Notes under the pieces: model-generated
What the model was told of the DNA's origin: nothing
What the model saw: the letters and a program-made list of their open reading frames with translations, nothing else
The model's database searches: none
Assembly: GCA_030425925.1 (NCBI GenBank)
Contig: JAUHZO010000001.1
Span: 248,001-312,000 of the forward strand
Length of the DNA: 64,000 nt
Source of the DNA: Alphaproteobacteria bacterium
GTDB lineage: Bacteria > Pseudomonadota > Alphaproteobacteria > Rhodobacterales > Rhodobacteraceae
Reading direction: 5' to 3'
Translations under genes and position numbers: made by a program
Part shown: positions 24,015 through 35,221 of the stretch, piece after piece
Layout: every line of letters begins with the position of its first letter
How positions within the stretch are numbered: the stretch's first letter is position 1

Positions 24015-25547
24015 ATGACCGCATCCCGGCCCCTGCCCCGCGCCCGCGCGCTTCTCGATTCCGGTGACGTGTACGAGGCCGGGCCGATCCTGCTGGATCT
24101 GCTGGAGACCACGCCGACCCTGGGGGCGGAAAAGCTGCTGCTGCGGGCCATTGCGCGGGTCGATCCGGTCAGCCTGGGCCGGGACTGGCTGCAGCGGGCG
24201 GAAACCGCGGGGCTGCGCCCTGCTGCCGCGGCGCTGGCACACTACCGGCTGGCGCAGCGCGCGGACGACACCGCCGCCATCGTCGCCACCGGCGAGGCCT
24301 GGCTGGCACAGGACAGGGAGGCCAACCGGCCCCGCGATCTGGTGCCGCTGATGCGCGCGCTGCTGGACAGCGGGCGTCCGGCGCGGGTGATCGCGCTAGC
24401 CGACGACCTGCTGGCACAGCATCCGGAGTCCCGCGCCACCATCGAATGCCGGACCCTTGCCCTGATGGAGGCGCATGACACCGATGCCCTGATCGAAGCG
24501 CTGCGGGACTGGCTGCGGTCGGACGCCGCGCGCCCGGCCTGGGTCGTGGCGTTGAAGCAGGTGTTCCGGCGGGCCCCGACGACGATGGAGGCCGCCTCGG
24601 CCCTGTTTGCCGAGCTTTGCGCGCGATGGCCCGACGCGCCCGAGGTGGCGCACGCGGCAAAGGGAATGGTGTTCGCCCGCGATCCCGACGGAACCTGGGT
24701 GTCGCAGCGCCAGCGCGTGGCGCGCGTTGCCGGCATCTCGTCGGACGCGGCCTATCTCGACGCCGCGTTTGACGCCGAACTGCCAAGCATGGACGAATCC
24801 AAGGCTCAGGCCGTGCGCGACCAGCTGGCGGCCGCGCTGGCGGCGACGCCGCTGCAGCGCCCGCTGTTGCGCAGCGACCCCTACGCCGCGATCCAGGCCA
24901 GCCCGGACTCCGGCTCCGGCGATGTGGTGCTGGCCTTTGCCGGGCTGCGCGGCGACAACGCCGGGGCGACGCTGGATGCCTTCTTTGCGATGCAGGGTAT
25001 CGACGCGGTGTATCTGCGTGATCTGTCCGGCCGGATGTTCCTGCACGGGCTTCCCGGCCTGCGCGGCGGCTTTGCCGGGATGGTCGACGCCCTGCGCGAC
25101 ACCCTCGCCGCCCATGCGCCGCTTTCGCGCCTGACCGTCTGGGGCACCTCGGGCAGCGGTGTGGCCGCGCTGCGCGCGGCCTGCGCGCTGGGGGCGGACC
25201 GTTTCGTCGGCTTCGGGGCCACGACGGATGTCACGCTGGATTTCCAGCAACGCTATCGTGACGTCCGCGCGCCACATCTGATCGCGCAGCTGAACCGCGA
25301 TCTGCCCGCAGAAGACCTGCAGGCCCGGGTGTGGATGGAACGGGACGGCTTCCGGATGCCCACGGAACTGCATTTCGGATCGTTTCCGCCCCATGCCGCC
25401 CATGCCCGGCTGCTGGACGGGCTGCCCAACGTGACGCTGCACGAACTGCCTGGCCTGACCCATGAAAACCCGATGAACGAAGCGATCCGGCGCGGCTGCC
25501 TGCCGGACATCATCGCAGGGCGGTTCACACACTACCCGCGGGCCTGA
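24015..25547 (+). CDS. TPR-like/alpha-beta hydrolase-fold hypothetical protein
   Basis: 510 residues. The first 280 are alpha-helical repeats of TPR character (ARALLDSGDVYEAGPILLDL, VIALADDLLAQHPESRATIE). The last 220 look like an alpha/beta hydrolase fold: a strand (DVVLAFAGLRGDN), a possible nucleophile elbow TVWGTSGSGVAAL and a C-terminal His in PGLTHENPMNEA. The nucleophile motif is GTSGS rather than the strict GxSxG, so catalysis is uncertain. A CRP-type site lies upstream. No precise family recognised; TPR proteins of this build often accompany sulfotransferase or polysaccharide genes. Confidence 0.6.
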   Translation: MTASRPLPRARALLDSGDVYEAGPILLDLLETTPTLGAEKLLLRAIARVDPVSLGRDWLQRAETAGLRPAAAALAHYRLAQRADDTAAIVATGEAWLAQDREANRPRDLVPLMRALLDSGRPARVIALADDLLAQHPESRATIECRTLALMEAHDTDALIEALRDWLRSDAARPAWVVALKQVFRRAPTTMEAASALFAELCARWPDAPEVAHAAKGMVFARDPDGTWVSQRQRVARVAGISSDAAYLDAAFDAELPSMDESKAQAVRDQLAAALAATPLQRPLLRSDPYAAIQASPDSGSGDVVLAFAGLRGDNAGATLDAFFAMQGIDAVYLRDLSGRMFLHGLPGLRGGFAGMVDALRDTLAAHAPLSRLTVWGTSGSGVAALRAACALGADRFVGFGATTDVTLDFQQRYRDVRAPHLIAQLNRDLPAEDLQARVWMERDGFRMPTELHFGSFPPHAAHARLLDGLPNVTLHELPGLTHENPMNEAIRRGCLPDIIAGRFTHYPRA

Positions 25548-25619
25548 CTGGCCCGCACGCGCAGCTTGCAATCGGGGTGCGCGGCGACCACCTCTGTGGC
25601 ACGCGGACCGGAGGGCGGC

Positions 25620-26726
25620 ATGGTGCGATATCACGGGCTGGACCTCTTGCGCGCGGGCGCGATGCTTCTGGGGCTCGTGCTGCATGCGGCGCTGCTGTTC
25701 AACGAGCCGTCGCTGATGCCCAAGGTGCTGCCCGGCGCCGGCCCCGCGCCCGAGGCCGCCCCCGGCACGACGTTTCTGTCGCTCTGGATCCACCTGTGGC
25801 GCATGCCGCTCTTTTTCGTGCTGGCCGGGTTCTTTGCGCAGATGGTGATCACAAGGAAAGGCGCGGGGGCGTTTCTGGCGGATCGCGCGTTGCGCATCCT
25901 GTGTGCACTCCTTGTCTTCATGAGCCTTTTCAACCTTCTGACGGCACAGCCCTTTGGCAGGCTCGACCATCTGTGGTTCCTCTGGGTGCTCTGGGCGTGC
26001 TGCCTGATGGCCTGGGCAGGGGCGCGGCTGGGCCTTGGGCAGGTGTTCCAGCCTGCGCTTTGGCTGTTTGCATCGCCGCGGCGGCTGGTCTGGCTGGTGG
26101 CCGCGATGGCGCTGCCGACCCTGGCCTTGCGCCCCAACCTGATCGCCCATCACATCCCCGAGTCCCTGACCGATCCGGAGTGGCGCGCGCTGCTGTCCTT
26201 TGGCCTGTACTTCCTGGTCGGTCAGGCGCTCTGGGTGCAGCGCCACCTGATTCCGCACCTGGCGCGGCCGCGCGTGTTTCTGGCCTGGCTTGGCGCGGGG
26301 CTGGCAATGTATGCGGCCATCATGACGGTGGCCGCCGCGCTTGAAGGACAGGACCTGCCCGATTGGGTGTGGCCCCCAGCCCTCTGGCTGCTGGGCAGCG
26401 GCGCGGCGGCGCTGGGGACGCTGGGGCATGTGTTCGGGCTGATGGGGCTGTCGGAATGGGCGTTGCGGCGGCCGTCGCGCAGCGTGCGCTTTCTGGTGTC
26501 GGTGGCCTATCCCGTCTACCTTCTGCACCTTTACCCGGAACTGGTCGTTTCCGCCCTGCTGATCGGGGCGGGCTGGCCACAGGGCGCGGTGATCGCCGCC
26601 ACCGCGCTTGCCGGGTTCGCGATCAGCCTCGCGCTCTACTGGGTGTTCATTCGGTATACACCGCTGTCCTGGCTGCTGAACGGCCTGCCCAGGCACCGCG
26701 GGCCCGCGACAGAGGCACCGCGATAG
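25620..26726 (+). CDS. acyltransferase family 3 membrane protein
   Basis: 368 residues with about ten helices. The family 3 hallmarks are YHGLDLLRAGAMLLGLVLH near the N-terminus (the His in helix 1 is the usual catalytic residue) and FFVLAGFF after WRMPL. It resembles OpgC-like proteins that add acyl groups to glycans at the membrane. A GGAGGG ribosome site precedes the ATG at 25620. It is 72 bp behind the TPR-hydrolase gene on the same strand and probably co-transcribed. Confidence 0.82.
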   Translation: MVRYHGLDLLRAGAMLLGLVLHAALLFNEPSLMPKVLPGAGPAPEAAPGTTFLSLWIHLWRMPLFFVLAGFFAQMVITRKGAGAFLADRALRILCALLVFMSLFNLLTAQPFGRLDHLWFLWVLWACCLMAWAGARLGLGQVFQPALWLFASPRRLVWLVAAMALPTLALRPNLIAHHIPESLTDPEWRALLSFGLYFLVGQALWVQRHLIPHLARPRVFLAWLGAGLAMYAAIMTVAAALEGQDLPDWVWPPALWLLGSGAAALGTLGHVFGLMGLSEWALRRPSRSVRFLVSVAYPVYLLHLYPELVVSALLIGAGWPQGAVIAATALAGFAISLALYWVFIRYTPLSWLLNGLPRHRGPATEAPR

Positions 26727-26756
26727 CGCGACTCCGTGCAGGCCGGACGCGCCAAC

Positions 26757-26789
26757 AAAAAAAGGCCCGGGCAGCCATGCCCGGGCCTT
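26757..26789 (-). terminator. terminator of rpmI-rplT
   Basis: On the minus strand the stem GGCCCGGGCA/TGCCCGGGCC (10 bp, 4-nt loop) is followed by seven T residues, 24 nt after the rplT stop. It is a strong intrinsic terminator. On the plus strand the same stem ends in TTCTGC and could stop the acyltransferase transcript less well. Confidence 0.9.
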
Positions 26790-26812
26790 CTGCTTCCGTG
26801 TGCAAGACCGGC

Positions 26813-27178
26813 TCAGGCGGTCAGAGCGCCCTTGGCCTGGTCGACGATTGCGCCGAACGCTTCGGGCTCGTGCACAGCAAGATCGGCCAGAACCTTGCGG
26901 TCCACCTCGATCCCGGCCTTGGCCAGACCGTTGATGAAGCGCGAATAGGTCAGCGATTCGTCATGCGCGCGCACGGCGGCGTTGATGCGCTGGATCCACA
27001 GGGCGCGGAAGTTGCGCTTGCGGTTGTGACGGTCGCGCGTGGCGTACTGGTTCGCCTTGTCGACGGCCTGTGCGGCGACCTTGAAGGTCGACTTGCGGCG
27101 GCCATAATAGCCCTTGGCGGCCTTGATGATCTTCTTGTGGCGTGCGTGGGTGACGGTACCGCCTTTGACTCGGGACAT
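26813..27178 (-). CDS. rplT: 50S ribosomal protein L20
   Basis: 121 residues, highly basic N-terminal half ([17 protein letters not shown], then [13 protein letters not shown]) and the usual globular C-terminal half ([13 protein letters not shown]-like segment). It is an early 23S rRNA-binding protein. It follows rpmI by 15 nt. infC, often upstream, is not here. Confidence 0.98.
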   Translation of the reverse strand: MSRVKGGTVTHARHKKIIKAAKGYYGRRKSTFKVAAQAVDKANQYATRDRHNRKRNFRALWIQRINAAVRAHDESLTYSRFINGLAKAGIEVDRKVLADLAVHEPEAFGAIVDQAKGALTA

Positions 27179-27193
27179 CCTTGATCCTCCTTC

Positions 27194-27394
27194 TCAGCGG
27201 TCGTAGGGCATCATCGACTTGATGATGCGGGCATCGGGCTCGGACATCGTGGTCGTGCCGCGTGCGTTGCGGATGAATTTCTTGGTCCGCTTGATCATGC
27301 CGTGGCGCTTGCCCGCCTGGGCGGTGATCACCTTGCCGGTGGCAGAAATCTTGAAGCGCTTCTTGGCGCTCGATTTCGTCTTCATCTTGGGCAT
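27194..27394 (-). CDS. rpmI: 50S ribosomal protein L35
   Basis: 66 residues, basic, starting [20 protein letters not shown], with [16 protein letters not shown]. The start at 27394 follows GAAGGAG by 5 nt. The longer frame begins at 27427 but its extra residues are not part of L35. Confidence 0.97.
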   Translation of the reverse strand: MPKMKTKSSAKKRFKISATGKVITAQAGKRHGMIKRTKKFIRNARGTTTMSEPDARIIKSMMPYDR

Positions 27395-27524
27395 TTTCAT
27401 CTCCTTCTTCTGCGCAGGGCGAGGCATGCCGCTTTGGCCAGCCCAGCGGGTCGAGCGCGCCGTATAGGACCACGGCGCGGGTTTGGCAAGAGACTTGACG
27501 CAGCCGGACCGGCCCCGCCCGCCG

Positions 27525-27743
27525 CTACAGATCGCCGATCACACCATAGACCACCTTGGGCAGGTCGCGAATCCGGTAGCCGCCTTCCTTGCTGTTGATG
27601 GCATAGACCATCAACCCGCCGGCAATCATGATCGCAACCGTGGCCACCCGCGGGGTGCGTCCGTCGGACAGGGCCGCGACGATGGCCGGGATCGACAGGA
27701 CCGCCAGGGCCAGGCCGATGACAAGCGCCGTATCCGCATCCAT
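27525..27743 (-). CDS. small two-helix membrane protein
   Basis: 72 residues with two hydrophobic segments ([19 protein letters not shown] and [17 protein letters not shown]) and a polar C-terminus [17 protein letters not shown]. Short proteins of this type next to pyk or rpmI are common in Rhodobacterales, from memory. Function unknown. Confidence 0.7.
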   Translation of the reverse strand: MDADTALVIGLALAVLSIPAIVAALSDGRTPRVATVAIMIAGGLMVYAINSKEGGYRIRDLPKVVYGVIGDL

Positions 27744-27780
27744 GTCGTACCCTCCGAACTCACACGATGTGCAAGGCAGG

Positions 27781-29226
<1,446 letters not shown>

Positions 29227-29250
29227 GCGTAAGCTCCCTGCCCCAGTTCA

Positions 29251-29264
29251 TGTTATCGCTAACA
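29251..29264 (-). promoter_or_regulatory. LacI-type operator upstream of pyk
   Basis: On the pyk strand TGTTA-GCGA-TAACA, a perfect dyad 25-38 nt before the start codon. The TGTTA-NCGN-TAACA shape matches LacI-family operators of alphaproteobacteria, including that of the central-carbon regulator CceR in Rhodobacter, from memory. pyk is a plausible target of such a regulator. Confidence 0.65.
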
Positions 29265-29337
29265 CAGCCCCCGTTCCCAGACAATTCCCTTTCCCGGGGG
29301 GCTTGCGTCCGTGTTGCGGGCAAGAGATGACGGCAGC

Positions 29338-30075
29338 ATGACATTTTCTCCGTTTTCGATCCATGGCGAAGACCGCGACAGCCGCTGGCTGATCACCTGC
29401 GACCACGCCTCGAACGTCGTGCCGCCTGAAATGGGCGGCACGCTGGGCCTGCCAGAGGCCGACATGGCGCGCCACATCGCATATGACGTAGGTGCGGCAG
29501 GGGTCGCGCTGGCCCTGGGTGATGCGCTGGGCGCGCCGGTGATCTCGGCCGGGTTCTCGCGCCTGGTGATCGACCCGAACCGCGGCGAGGATGACCCGAC
29601 GCTGCTGATGCGGCTTTACGACGGTTCGGTGATCCCGGCCAACCGCAATGCCACCGAGGCCGAGCGCGTCCGCAGGCTCGACGCCTATTACCGCCCCTAT
29701 CACGCCGCGCTGGGGCGACTGGCGGCGCGGCGCGACGACATCGCCATCGTCGCGGTGCACTCCTTCACACCGCAATTGCAGGGCCGGCCCCGGCGGCCCT
29801 GGCATGTGGGCGTGCTGCATGCCTGGGACGCGCGCCTGTCGGACCCGCTCATTGACATTCTGACCGCCCAGCCCGATCTGGTGGTGGGGCGCAACGTGCC
29901 CTATCACGGCCATCTGCCGGGCGATGCGATCCACACGCACGCACTGAACCACGGGCGGCTGAACACGCTGATCGAATTGCGCAACGATCTGATCGAAACG
30001 CCGCTTGCGCAGGCCGGGTGGGGGGCAAGACTGGCCCCGGCGCTCGACCAGGCGCTGGCACAGGTGCGCGACTGA
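29338..30075 (+). CDS. N-formylglutamate amidohydrolase
   Basis: 245 residues with the family marks LITCDHASNVVPPEMG near the N-terminus, SAGFSRLVIDPNR, VAVHSFTPQLQGRPR and NVPYHGHLPGDA. The family hydrolyses N-formylglutamate at the end of histidine breakdown, or related amides. No hut genes are adjacent. It is 29 nt upstream of the DUF1244 gene on the same strand. Confidence 0.9.
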   Translation: MTFSPFSIHGEDRDSRWLITCDHASNVVPPEMGGTLGLPEADMARHIAYDVGAAGVALALGDALGAPVISAGFSRLVIDPNRGEDDPTLLMRLYDGSVIPANRNATEAERVRRLDAYYRPYHAALGRLAARRDDIAIVAVHSFTPQLQGRPRRPWHVGVLHAWDARLSDPLIDILTAQPDLVVGRNVPYHGHLPGDAIHTHALNHGRLNTLIELRNDLIETPLAQAGWGARLAPALDQALAQVRD

Positions 30076-30104
30076 CACGACACGCAAGACCAGGAGGACA
30101 CAGA

Positions 30105-30419
30105 ATGGACGATCTGACCCGGACCGAAATCGAAGCCGCCGCCTTTCGCCGGTTGCGCCAGCACCTGATGCAGGACCGCTCCGATGTGCAGAACATCGAC
30201 ATGATGAACCTCGCGGGTTTCTGCCGCAACTGCCTCAGCCGCTGGTACCAGGAGGCCGCGGCAGAGCGCGGGATCGAGATGACCAAGGACGCGGCGCGCG
30301 AGGTGTTCTACGGCATGCCCTACGACCAGTGGAAAGCGGATTTCCAGACCGACGCGGATGCTGGCAAGCAGGCGGCTTTTGCCAAGGCGTTCAAGGAGAA
30401 CGTCACCGACAAGGCCTGA
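30105..30419 (+). CDS. DUF1244 family protein
   Basis: 104 residues, starting MDDLTRTEIEAAAFRRLRQH. The conserved core NLAGFCRNCLSRWYQEAA contains CxxC, and YGMPYDQWKADFQ follows. It is a widespread small protein of unknown function. An AGGAGG ribosome site precedes the ATG, and it follows the formylglutamate hydrolase gene as a pair. Confidence 0.92.
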   Translation: MDDLTRTEIEAAAFRRLRQHLMQDRSDVQNIDMMNLAGFCRNCLSRWYQEAAAERGIEMTKDAAREVFYGMPYDQWKADFQTDADAGKQAAFAKAFKENVTDKA

Positions 30420-30434
30420 CGGACGCGTTGTCGG

Positions 30435-30456
30435 GTAGGGTGCGCAATTGCGCACC
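30435..30456. repeat. REP palindrome between DUF1244 and GST genes
   Basis: GTAG followed by the perfect 18-bp palindrome GGTGCGCAATTGCGCACC. It is the same family as the RAYT-associated elements at 22049, 22146 and 22705, with AATT in place of TGTA/TACA. It lies between two convergent genes and may help end both transcripts. Confidence 0.8.
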
Positions 30457-30473
30457 TTCCCGCGGTCTGGCCC

Positions 30474-31064
30474 CTAGCCCAGCGCGCTGGCCTTCTGGAA
30501 TGACGGACGCGCACGCATCTGCTCGAGGTAGGCCGCAAACCGCTCGGGCGGTGCGGGGAATTTCGCGCTCTGCGCCCAGCCGCCGCAATGGGTCAGAAGG
30601 ATGTCCGGCACCGTCGGGGCATCGCCGGTCAGGCAGGGCCCGTCGACCTCGTCGAACAGACGGGTGATGTTGCGCAGATACTCCGCCTTGCAGGTCTCTT
30701 TCACCTCCGGCACGCGCTCGGCCTCGGGCAGGATGAAACTGTGCCGGGCCGCGCACCACAACAGCCCCTCGATCTCGTCCAGGATGCGGAAGGTCCAGGC
30801 ATCCTGGCGCGCCCGGGCCACGCTGCCCGCCGGGGCGGTCAGGGCACCGTGCTTGTCGGCAAGGTAGGTCAGGATCGCCGTGCTGTCGGGGATGACGGTA
30901 TCGCCGTCCACCAGCACCGGGATCTTGCCCAGCGGGCTGACGGCCCGCACCTGCTCGGATTGCGGGCCCGCGGCGACATGCGTGTAGGGCTGCCCCAGTT
31001 CCTCCAGCATCCACAACACCCTGAAGGTCCGGCTGCGCACCGAGCCGTAAACCGTGTATCCCAT
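30474..31064 (-). CDS. glutathione S-transferase
   Basis: 196 residues: a thioredoxin-like N-terminal domain (VYGSVRSRTFRVLWMLEEL, VSPLGKIPVL, VIPDSTAILTYLAD) and an all-helical C-terminal domain (about 85-196). The glutathione-site cis-Pro and the SNAIL-like motif (DSTAI) are present. Start at 31064 follows GGGAGAT. The substrate is unknown. Confidence 0.88.
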   Translation of the reverse strand: MGYTVYGSVRSRTFRVLWMLEELGQPYTHVAAGPQSEQVRAVSPLGKIPVLVDGDTVIPDSTAILTYLADKHGALTAPAGSVARARQDAWTFRILDEIEGLLWCAARHSFILPEAERVPEVKETCKAEYLRNITRLFDEVDGPCLTGDAPTVPDILLTHCGGWAQSAKFPAPPERFAAYLEQMRARPSFQKASALG

Positions 31065-31148
31065 CCTGATCTCCCTGACATCCTGCCGCGACTGTCGCCG
31101 CTGCGGCGGGCCGGCGCAAGCCCCGGCGCACCGTCCGTGATCCATCGT

Positions 31149-32177
31149 CTAGCGACGCCGCTGCAGCATCGCCAGCCGGACAAAGGCGCGTTCGATCAGC
31201 GCCATGGCCGGCGCGCGCTGCCCGGCAGAGCGCAGGCGCAGGTCGGCATCCATCAGCAGCGTCAGGGCCTCTTCCAGCTTGTCCGAGGTCCAGCCGCGCG
31301 CCTGCCGCAGCAGCGCTTCGCGGCGCGGGCCAAAGACCGGCGGCCGCAGCCGCGAGATGCCCTGCGCCGCCCCCCCCGGTGCGCTGACCAGCGCATAAAG
31401 GGTCCGGAAATGCCGTCCGGCCCCGATGACCAGCGTGACCGGCGTCACGCCCTGCGCCGTCAGCCGCTGCATCACCGGGGCCAGGTCGCCGGTCCGGCCC
31501 TCGGCCAGCACGTTGTAAAGGTCATCTGTCTCGGCCTCGACCGAGGCCGGGGCCATCAGGTCGACCTCCGCCGCGCTTAGCGGCGCGGTGTCCCCAAGCT
31601 TGTAGAGCGCAACCTTTTCCAGCGTCATGCGGAAATCGCCGGGCGTCAGGCTGCGCGCCAGCGCTTCCAGCGCGCCCATGGCGTCGCGGTCGGGCGGGGC
31701 AAGACCGGCGCGGGCCAGTTCCGCCTCGATCTCGGCCCGGCCCGGAGGATCGTTGTACAGGGGCGCGGCATAGGCCGTCTTCGCCCCCTCGAACAGCTTG
31801 CGCAGCGTCGAGCGGGCCTGCAGCGCACCGGCGGTGACGACGATCTGCGCGTCGCCGCGCCTCCAGTCGTCCAGCGCGGCGCGCACCGCCTGGGTCACGC
31901 CGTCGGCGGCGTCGTCCACCAGCACCGCCCGCGGCCCGGGAAAGAAGCCCTGCGCCTTGACCGCATCCAGCAGCGCCGCCGGATCGCGCCGCAGATCGGC
32001 GGCGGCCAGCCGGGTCAGGCGCATCTCGGCCTCGGCCTCGGGGCCCAGCAGCGTGGCCAGCACCTCCTGCCGCTTCATCGCCACGCGCATGGCGTCCTCG
32101 CCATACAGCAGCAGCCCCGCGGCGTCCGGGTCCGGCTTGCGGAAATAGGCCTGCGCGTCGCGCCCTGTCAGTTTCAT
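31149..32177 (-). CDS. holA: DNA polymerase III delta subunit
   Basis: 342 residues, starting MKLTGRDAQAYFRKP with GLLLYGEDAMRVAMKR (degenerate AAA+ Walker-like segment), then domain II and the C-terminal helical collar (RQARGWTSDKLEEALTLLMDADLRLRS broken by family-typical residues). It opens the beta clamp in the loader. It is the last gene after leuS-lptE, with 7 nt from lptE, the standard order in Rhodobacterales. Confidence 0.93.
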   Translation of the reverse strand: MKLTGRDAQAYFRKPDPDAAGLLLYGEDAMRVAMKRQEVLATLLGPEAEAEMRLTRLAAADLRRDPAALLDAVKAQGFFPGPRAVLVDDAADGVTQAVRAALDDWRRGDAQIVVTAGALQARSTLRKLFEGAKTAYAAPLYNDPPGRAEIEAELARAGLAPPDRDAMGALEALARSLTPGDFRMTLEKVALYKLGDTAPLSAAEVDLMAPASVEAETDDLYNVLAEGRTGDLAPVMQRLTAQGVTPVTLVIGAGRHFRTLYALVSAPGGAAQGISRLRPPVFGPRREALLRQARGWTSDKLEEALTLLMDADLRLRSAGQRAPAMALIERAFVRLAMLQRRR

Positions 32178-32184
32178 GCCGGCG

Positions 32185-32679
32185 TCATTCCGGCAGGTCG
32201 ACCGCCGAAATCAGCAGCAGGTCGATCACCTGATCGGCCAGGATCACCATCAGCCGCTCCTTCGCGTCGCGTTCGGCGGCCAGCGTGGCGACGGTCGATC
32301 CGGTGGTGGAATAGCCGGTAAAGGCATTGGTGGTCCCGCTTTGCAGCTGCAAACCGCTGGCGGCATCCTTCAGGACATAGCTTGCGGTGCCGATGATGCG
32401 GAACCGGGTCGTGCTGCCCGCCGAGGTCGAGCCGACGCCCTGCTCCTTCAGGTCCAGCCGGATGTCCATCGTGAACGGGGCCGACGGGCCGGCGCGGCCC
32501 AGCCGTTCCTCGAACCGGCGGTTGAAGGCAAAGGCCTCGGGCGTCTGCGGCACCTGAAGACGGATGCGGTTGACCAGCCGCGCCCGGCCGCCCGGCCCGA
32601 AGGCGGGGCGAAAGCCGCAGCCCGCAGCCCCCAGCGCCAGCGCGCCCAGCAGGAATTTGCGTCTGTCAGACAACCACAT
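32185..32679 (-). CDS. lptE: LPS assembly lipoprotein LptE
   Basis: 164 residues with a lipoprotein signal ([14 protein letters not shown], lipid Cys near 21; the twin Arg of DRRKF is incidental or Tat-like). The mature part has [10 protein letters not shown], a LptE-type start. LptE plugs the LptD barrel in the outer membrane. It overlaps the leuS end by 14 nt and shares the operon with holA. Confidence 0.88.
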   Translation of the reverse strand: MWLSDRRKFLLGALALGAAGCGFRPAFGPGGRARLVNRIRLQVPQTPEAFAFNRRFEERLGRAGPSAPFTMDIRLDLKEQGVGSTSAGSTTRFRIIGTASYVLKDAASGLQLQSGTTNAFTGYSTTGSTVATLAAERDAKERLMVILADQVIDLLLISAVDLPE

Positions 32680-35221
32680 TCACGATCCGCCCCGGCACCA
32701 CGATCAGCTTCTTGGGCTGGCCCCCGTCAAGGGCCCGCACCACAGCTTCGTGCGCCAGCGCGATCTTTTCAACCTCTTCCTTGGGCAGGTCCTTGGCGAC
32801 CTCGATTTCGCCCCGGCGCTTGCCGTTGATCTGGATCGGCAGGGTGACCGTGTCCTCGACCAGCAGCGCCTCGTCAGCCTGCGGCCAGGGCGCGTTGGCG
32901 ATCAGACCCGCGCCGCCCAGCATCTGCCACAGCTCTTCCGAAAGATGCGGCGTCATGGGCGACATCAGCTGCGCGAGGGTCCGGGCGGCAAAGCGTTTCG
33001 TGTCCGCCCCCGCGCGCGATTTCGACAGCGTGTTGGTAAAGGCGTACATCCGCGCGATGGCGGCGTTGAAGCCAAAGCTTTCGACGCCCATCGTCACGTC
33101 GTGAATCGCCTTGTGTGTCTCCTTCAGCAGCGCCGCATCCTCGCCGGTGGCGGGCGCGTCGCTGGTGGCGATCTCGGCAGCGAGGCGATAGACCCGGCCC
33201 AGATGCCGGTTCGCCGCCTCGGCCCCGGCGGCGGTCCATTCCACGTCGCGCTCGGGCGGGCTGTCACTCAGGACAAACCAGCGCGCGGTATCGGCCCCGA
33301 ACTGCGCGATGATGGTCTGGGGGTCGACCACATTGTTTTTCGACTTGGACATCTTGGCCGAGGGCACGATCTGCACCTCGGTGCCGTCCTTGAGGAAGCC
33401 CTTGCCGTCGCGCAGTTCCACATCCTCGGGGTAGTGATAGACGGGGCGGCCGTTTTCGTCCGCCGTCTGGAAGATCGCGTGGGTGACCATGCCTTGGGTA
33501 AAAAGCGCGTTGAACGGCTCGGCCGCGCTGTCCGGCAGATGGCCGCAGGCGATCATCGCGCGGGCGAAGAAGCGCGAGTACAGCAGGTGCAGGATCGCGT
33601 GTTCGATGCCGCCGATATACTGGTCGACATTCATCCAGTAGGCCGCGTCCTCCATGTTGGTGGGCGTCTCGGCATGGGGCGCGGTGAAGCGGGCGAAATA
33701 CCACGAGCTGTCCACGAAGGTGTCCATCGTGTCGGTTTCGCGCCTGGCGGGCGCACCGCAGGACGGACAGGCACAGTCGCGCCAGGTGGGGTGGCGGTCG
33801 AGCGGGTTGCCGGGCACGTCGAAAGAGACATCGTCGGGCAGCGCGATCGGCAGGTTTTCCTTGCGCTCGGGCACCACGCCGCAGTTGTCGCAATGCACCA
33901 CCGGGATCGGGCAGCCCCAGTAGCGCTGACGCGAGAGGCCCCAGTCCCGCAGGCGATACTTGGTGACGCCCTGGCCCAGACCCCGCGCCTCCATCCAGTC
34001 GATGGTCGCGTCGACGGCCTCTTCGCCGGTGGCGATGTCGAGCCCGGCGAAATGGTCGATCCAGCGCATCTTTTCGGTTTTCGGCGGCACAAACGCCTCG
34101 TCGAGCCCTTGCGTGCTCGCCTCGGGAGGTTCGAACGTCGGGATGATCGGCAGGCCGTATTTGCGGCAGAAATCGAAATCGCGCTGGTCGTGCGCCGGGC
34201 AGGCAAAAATTGCGCCGGTGCCATAGTCCATCAGGATGAAATTCGCCACCCAGACCGGGATTTCCCAATCAGGATCAAGCGGATGGCGCACCTTGAGCCC
34301 GGTGTCGAACCCCAGCTTCTCGGCCTTTTCCAGCGCCTCTTCGGTGGTGCCGCCCTTGCGCATCTCGGCCACGGCGGCGGCAAGGTCGGGGTTGTCGGCC
34401 TCCAGCGCCTTGACCAGCGGGTGATCCGGCGACACCCCAAGGAAAGACGCGCCTTTCAGCGTGTCGGGCCGGGTGGTGTAGACCTCCAGCGCATCAAACC
34501 CGTGGGTGGGTTCGGTGAGCTGCCAGGCAAATTGCAGCCCGCGCGACCGGCCGATCCAGTTCTGCTGCATCAGCTTGACCTTGGCGGGCCACTCGTCCAG
34601 CCCGTCGATGGCGTCCAGAAGTTCACCGGCCATGTCGGAGATCTTGAAGAACCACTGCGTGAGTTCGCGGCGCTCCACCTCTGCGCCCGACCGCCAGCCC
34701 TTGCCGTCGATCACCTGTTCGTTGGCAAGAACGGTCATGTCGACCGGATCCCAGTTCACCACGGCGTTCTTGCGGTAGACAAAGCCGTGTTCGAGGAAGT
34801 CCAGAAACAGCGCCTGTTGCTGGCCGTAATACTCCGGGTCGCAGGTGGCGAACATGCGCGACCAGTCGAGGCCAAAGCCCAAGGGCTTCATCTGCGCCAC
34901 CATCGTGTCGATATTGCCGTAGGTCCAGTCCTTGGGATGGCCGCCCGAGGCCATCGCCGCGTTTTCCGCCGGCATCCCGAAGGCATCGAACCCCATCGGG
35001 TGCAGCACGTTGTGCCCCGTCGCAAGCTTGTAGCGCGCGATCACGTCGCCCATCGTGTAGTTGCGCACATGCCCGATATGGATCCGGCCCGACGGGTAGG
35101 GAAACATCTCGAGCACGTAGTATTTCGGACGATCCCCGGCACGCGTGGCCACGAAGGTTCCGGCCGCGTCCCAGGCGGCTTGCCATTTCGGTTCGATCTC
35201 GGCGGGGGCGTAGCGCGTCAT
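32666..35221 (-). CDS. leuS: leucine-tRNA ligase
   Basis: 851 residues. The class I signatures are [17 protein letters not shown] (HIGH) and MSKSKNN (KMSKS). A CP1 editing domain (about 225-420) contains the [14 protein letters not shown] segment, and a zinc-like segment [16 protein letters not shown] is present. It starts [17 protein letters not shown]. The frame runs on upstream to 36601 but only as the antisense of the glycosyltransferase. It begins the leuS-lptE-holA operon. Confidence 0.97.
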   Translation of the reverse strand: MTRYAPAEIEPKWQAAWDAAGTFVATRAGDRPKYYVLEMFPYPSGRIHIGHVRNYTMGDVIARYKLATGHNVLHPMGFDAFGMPAENAAMASGGHPKDWTYGNIDTMVAQMKPLGFGLDWSRMFATCDPEYYGQQQALFLDFLEHGFVYRKNAVVNWDPVDMTVLANEQVIDGKGWRSGAEVERRELTQWFFKISDMAGELLDAIDGLDEWPAKVKLMQQNWIGRSRGLQFAWQLTEPTHGFDALEVYTTRPDTLKGASFLGVSPDHPLVKALEADNPDLAAAVAEMRKGGTTEEALEKAEKLGFDTGLKVRHPLDPDWEIPVWVANFILMDYGTGAIFACPAHDQRDFDFCRKYGLPIIPTFEPPEASTQGLDEAFVPPKTEKMRWIDHFAGLDIATGEEAVDATIDWMEARGLGQGVTKYRLRDWGLSRQRYWGCPIPVVHCDNCGVVPERKENLPIALPDDVSFDVPGNPLDRHPTWRDCACPSCGAPARRETDTMDTFVDSSWYFARFTAPHAETPTNMEDAAYWMNVDQYIGGIEHAILHLLYSRFFARAMIACGHLPDSAAEPFNALFTQGMVTHAIFQTADENGRPVYHYPEDVELRDGKGFLKDGTEVQIVPSAKMSKSKNNVVDPQTIIAQFGADTARWFVLSDSPPERDVEWTAAGAEAANRHLGRVYRLAAEIATSDAPATGEDAALLKETHKAIHDVTMGVESFGFNAAIARMYAFTNTLSKSRAGADTKRFAARTLAQLMSPMTPHLSEELWQMLGGAGLIANAPWPQADEALLVEDTVTLPIQINGKRRGEIEVAKDLPKEEVEKIALAHEAVVRALDGGQPKKLIVVPGRIVNVVV

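Noticed and set aside
24396-26696. Minus-strand open frame of about 766 codons opposite the TPR-hydrolase and acyltransferase genes
   Set aside because: Gln/Arg/His/Gly-rich with no recognisable domain, and the plus-strand frames have clear domains, membrane segments and ribosome sites.
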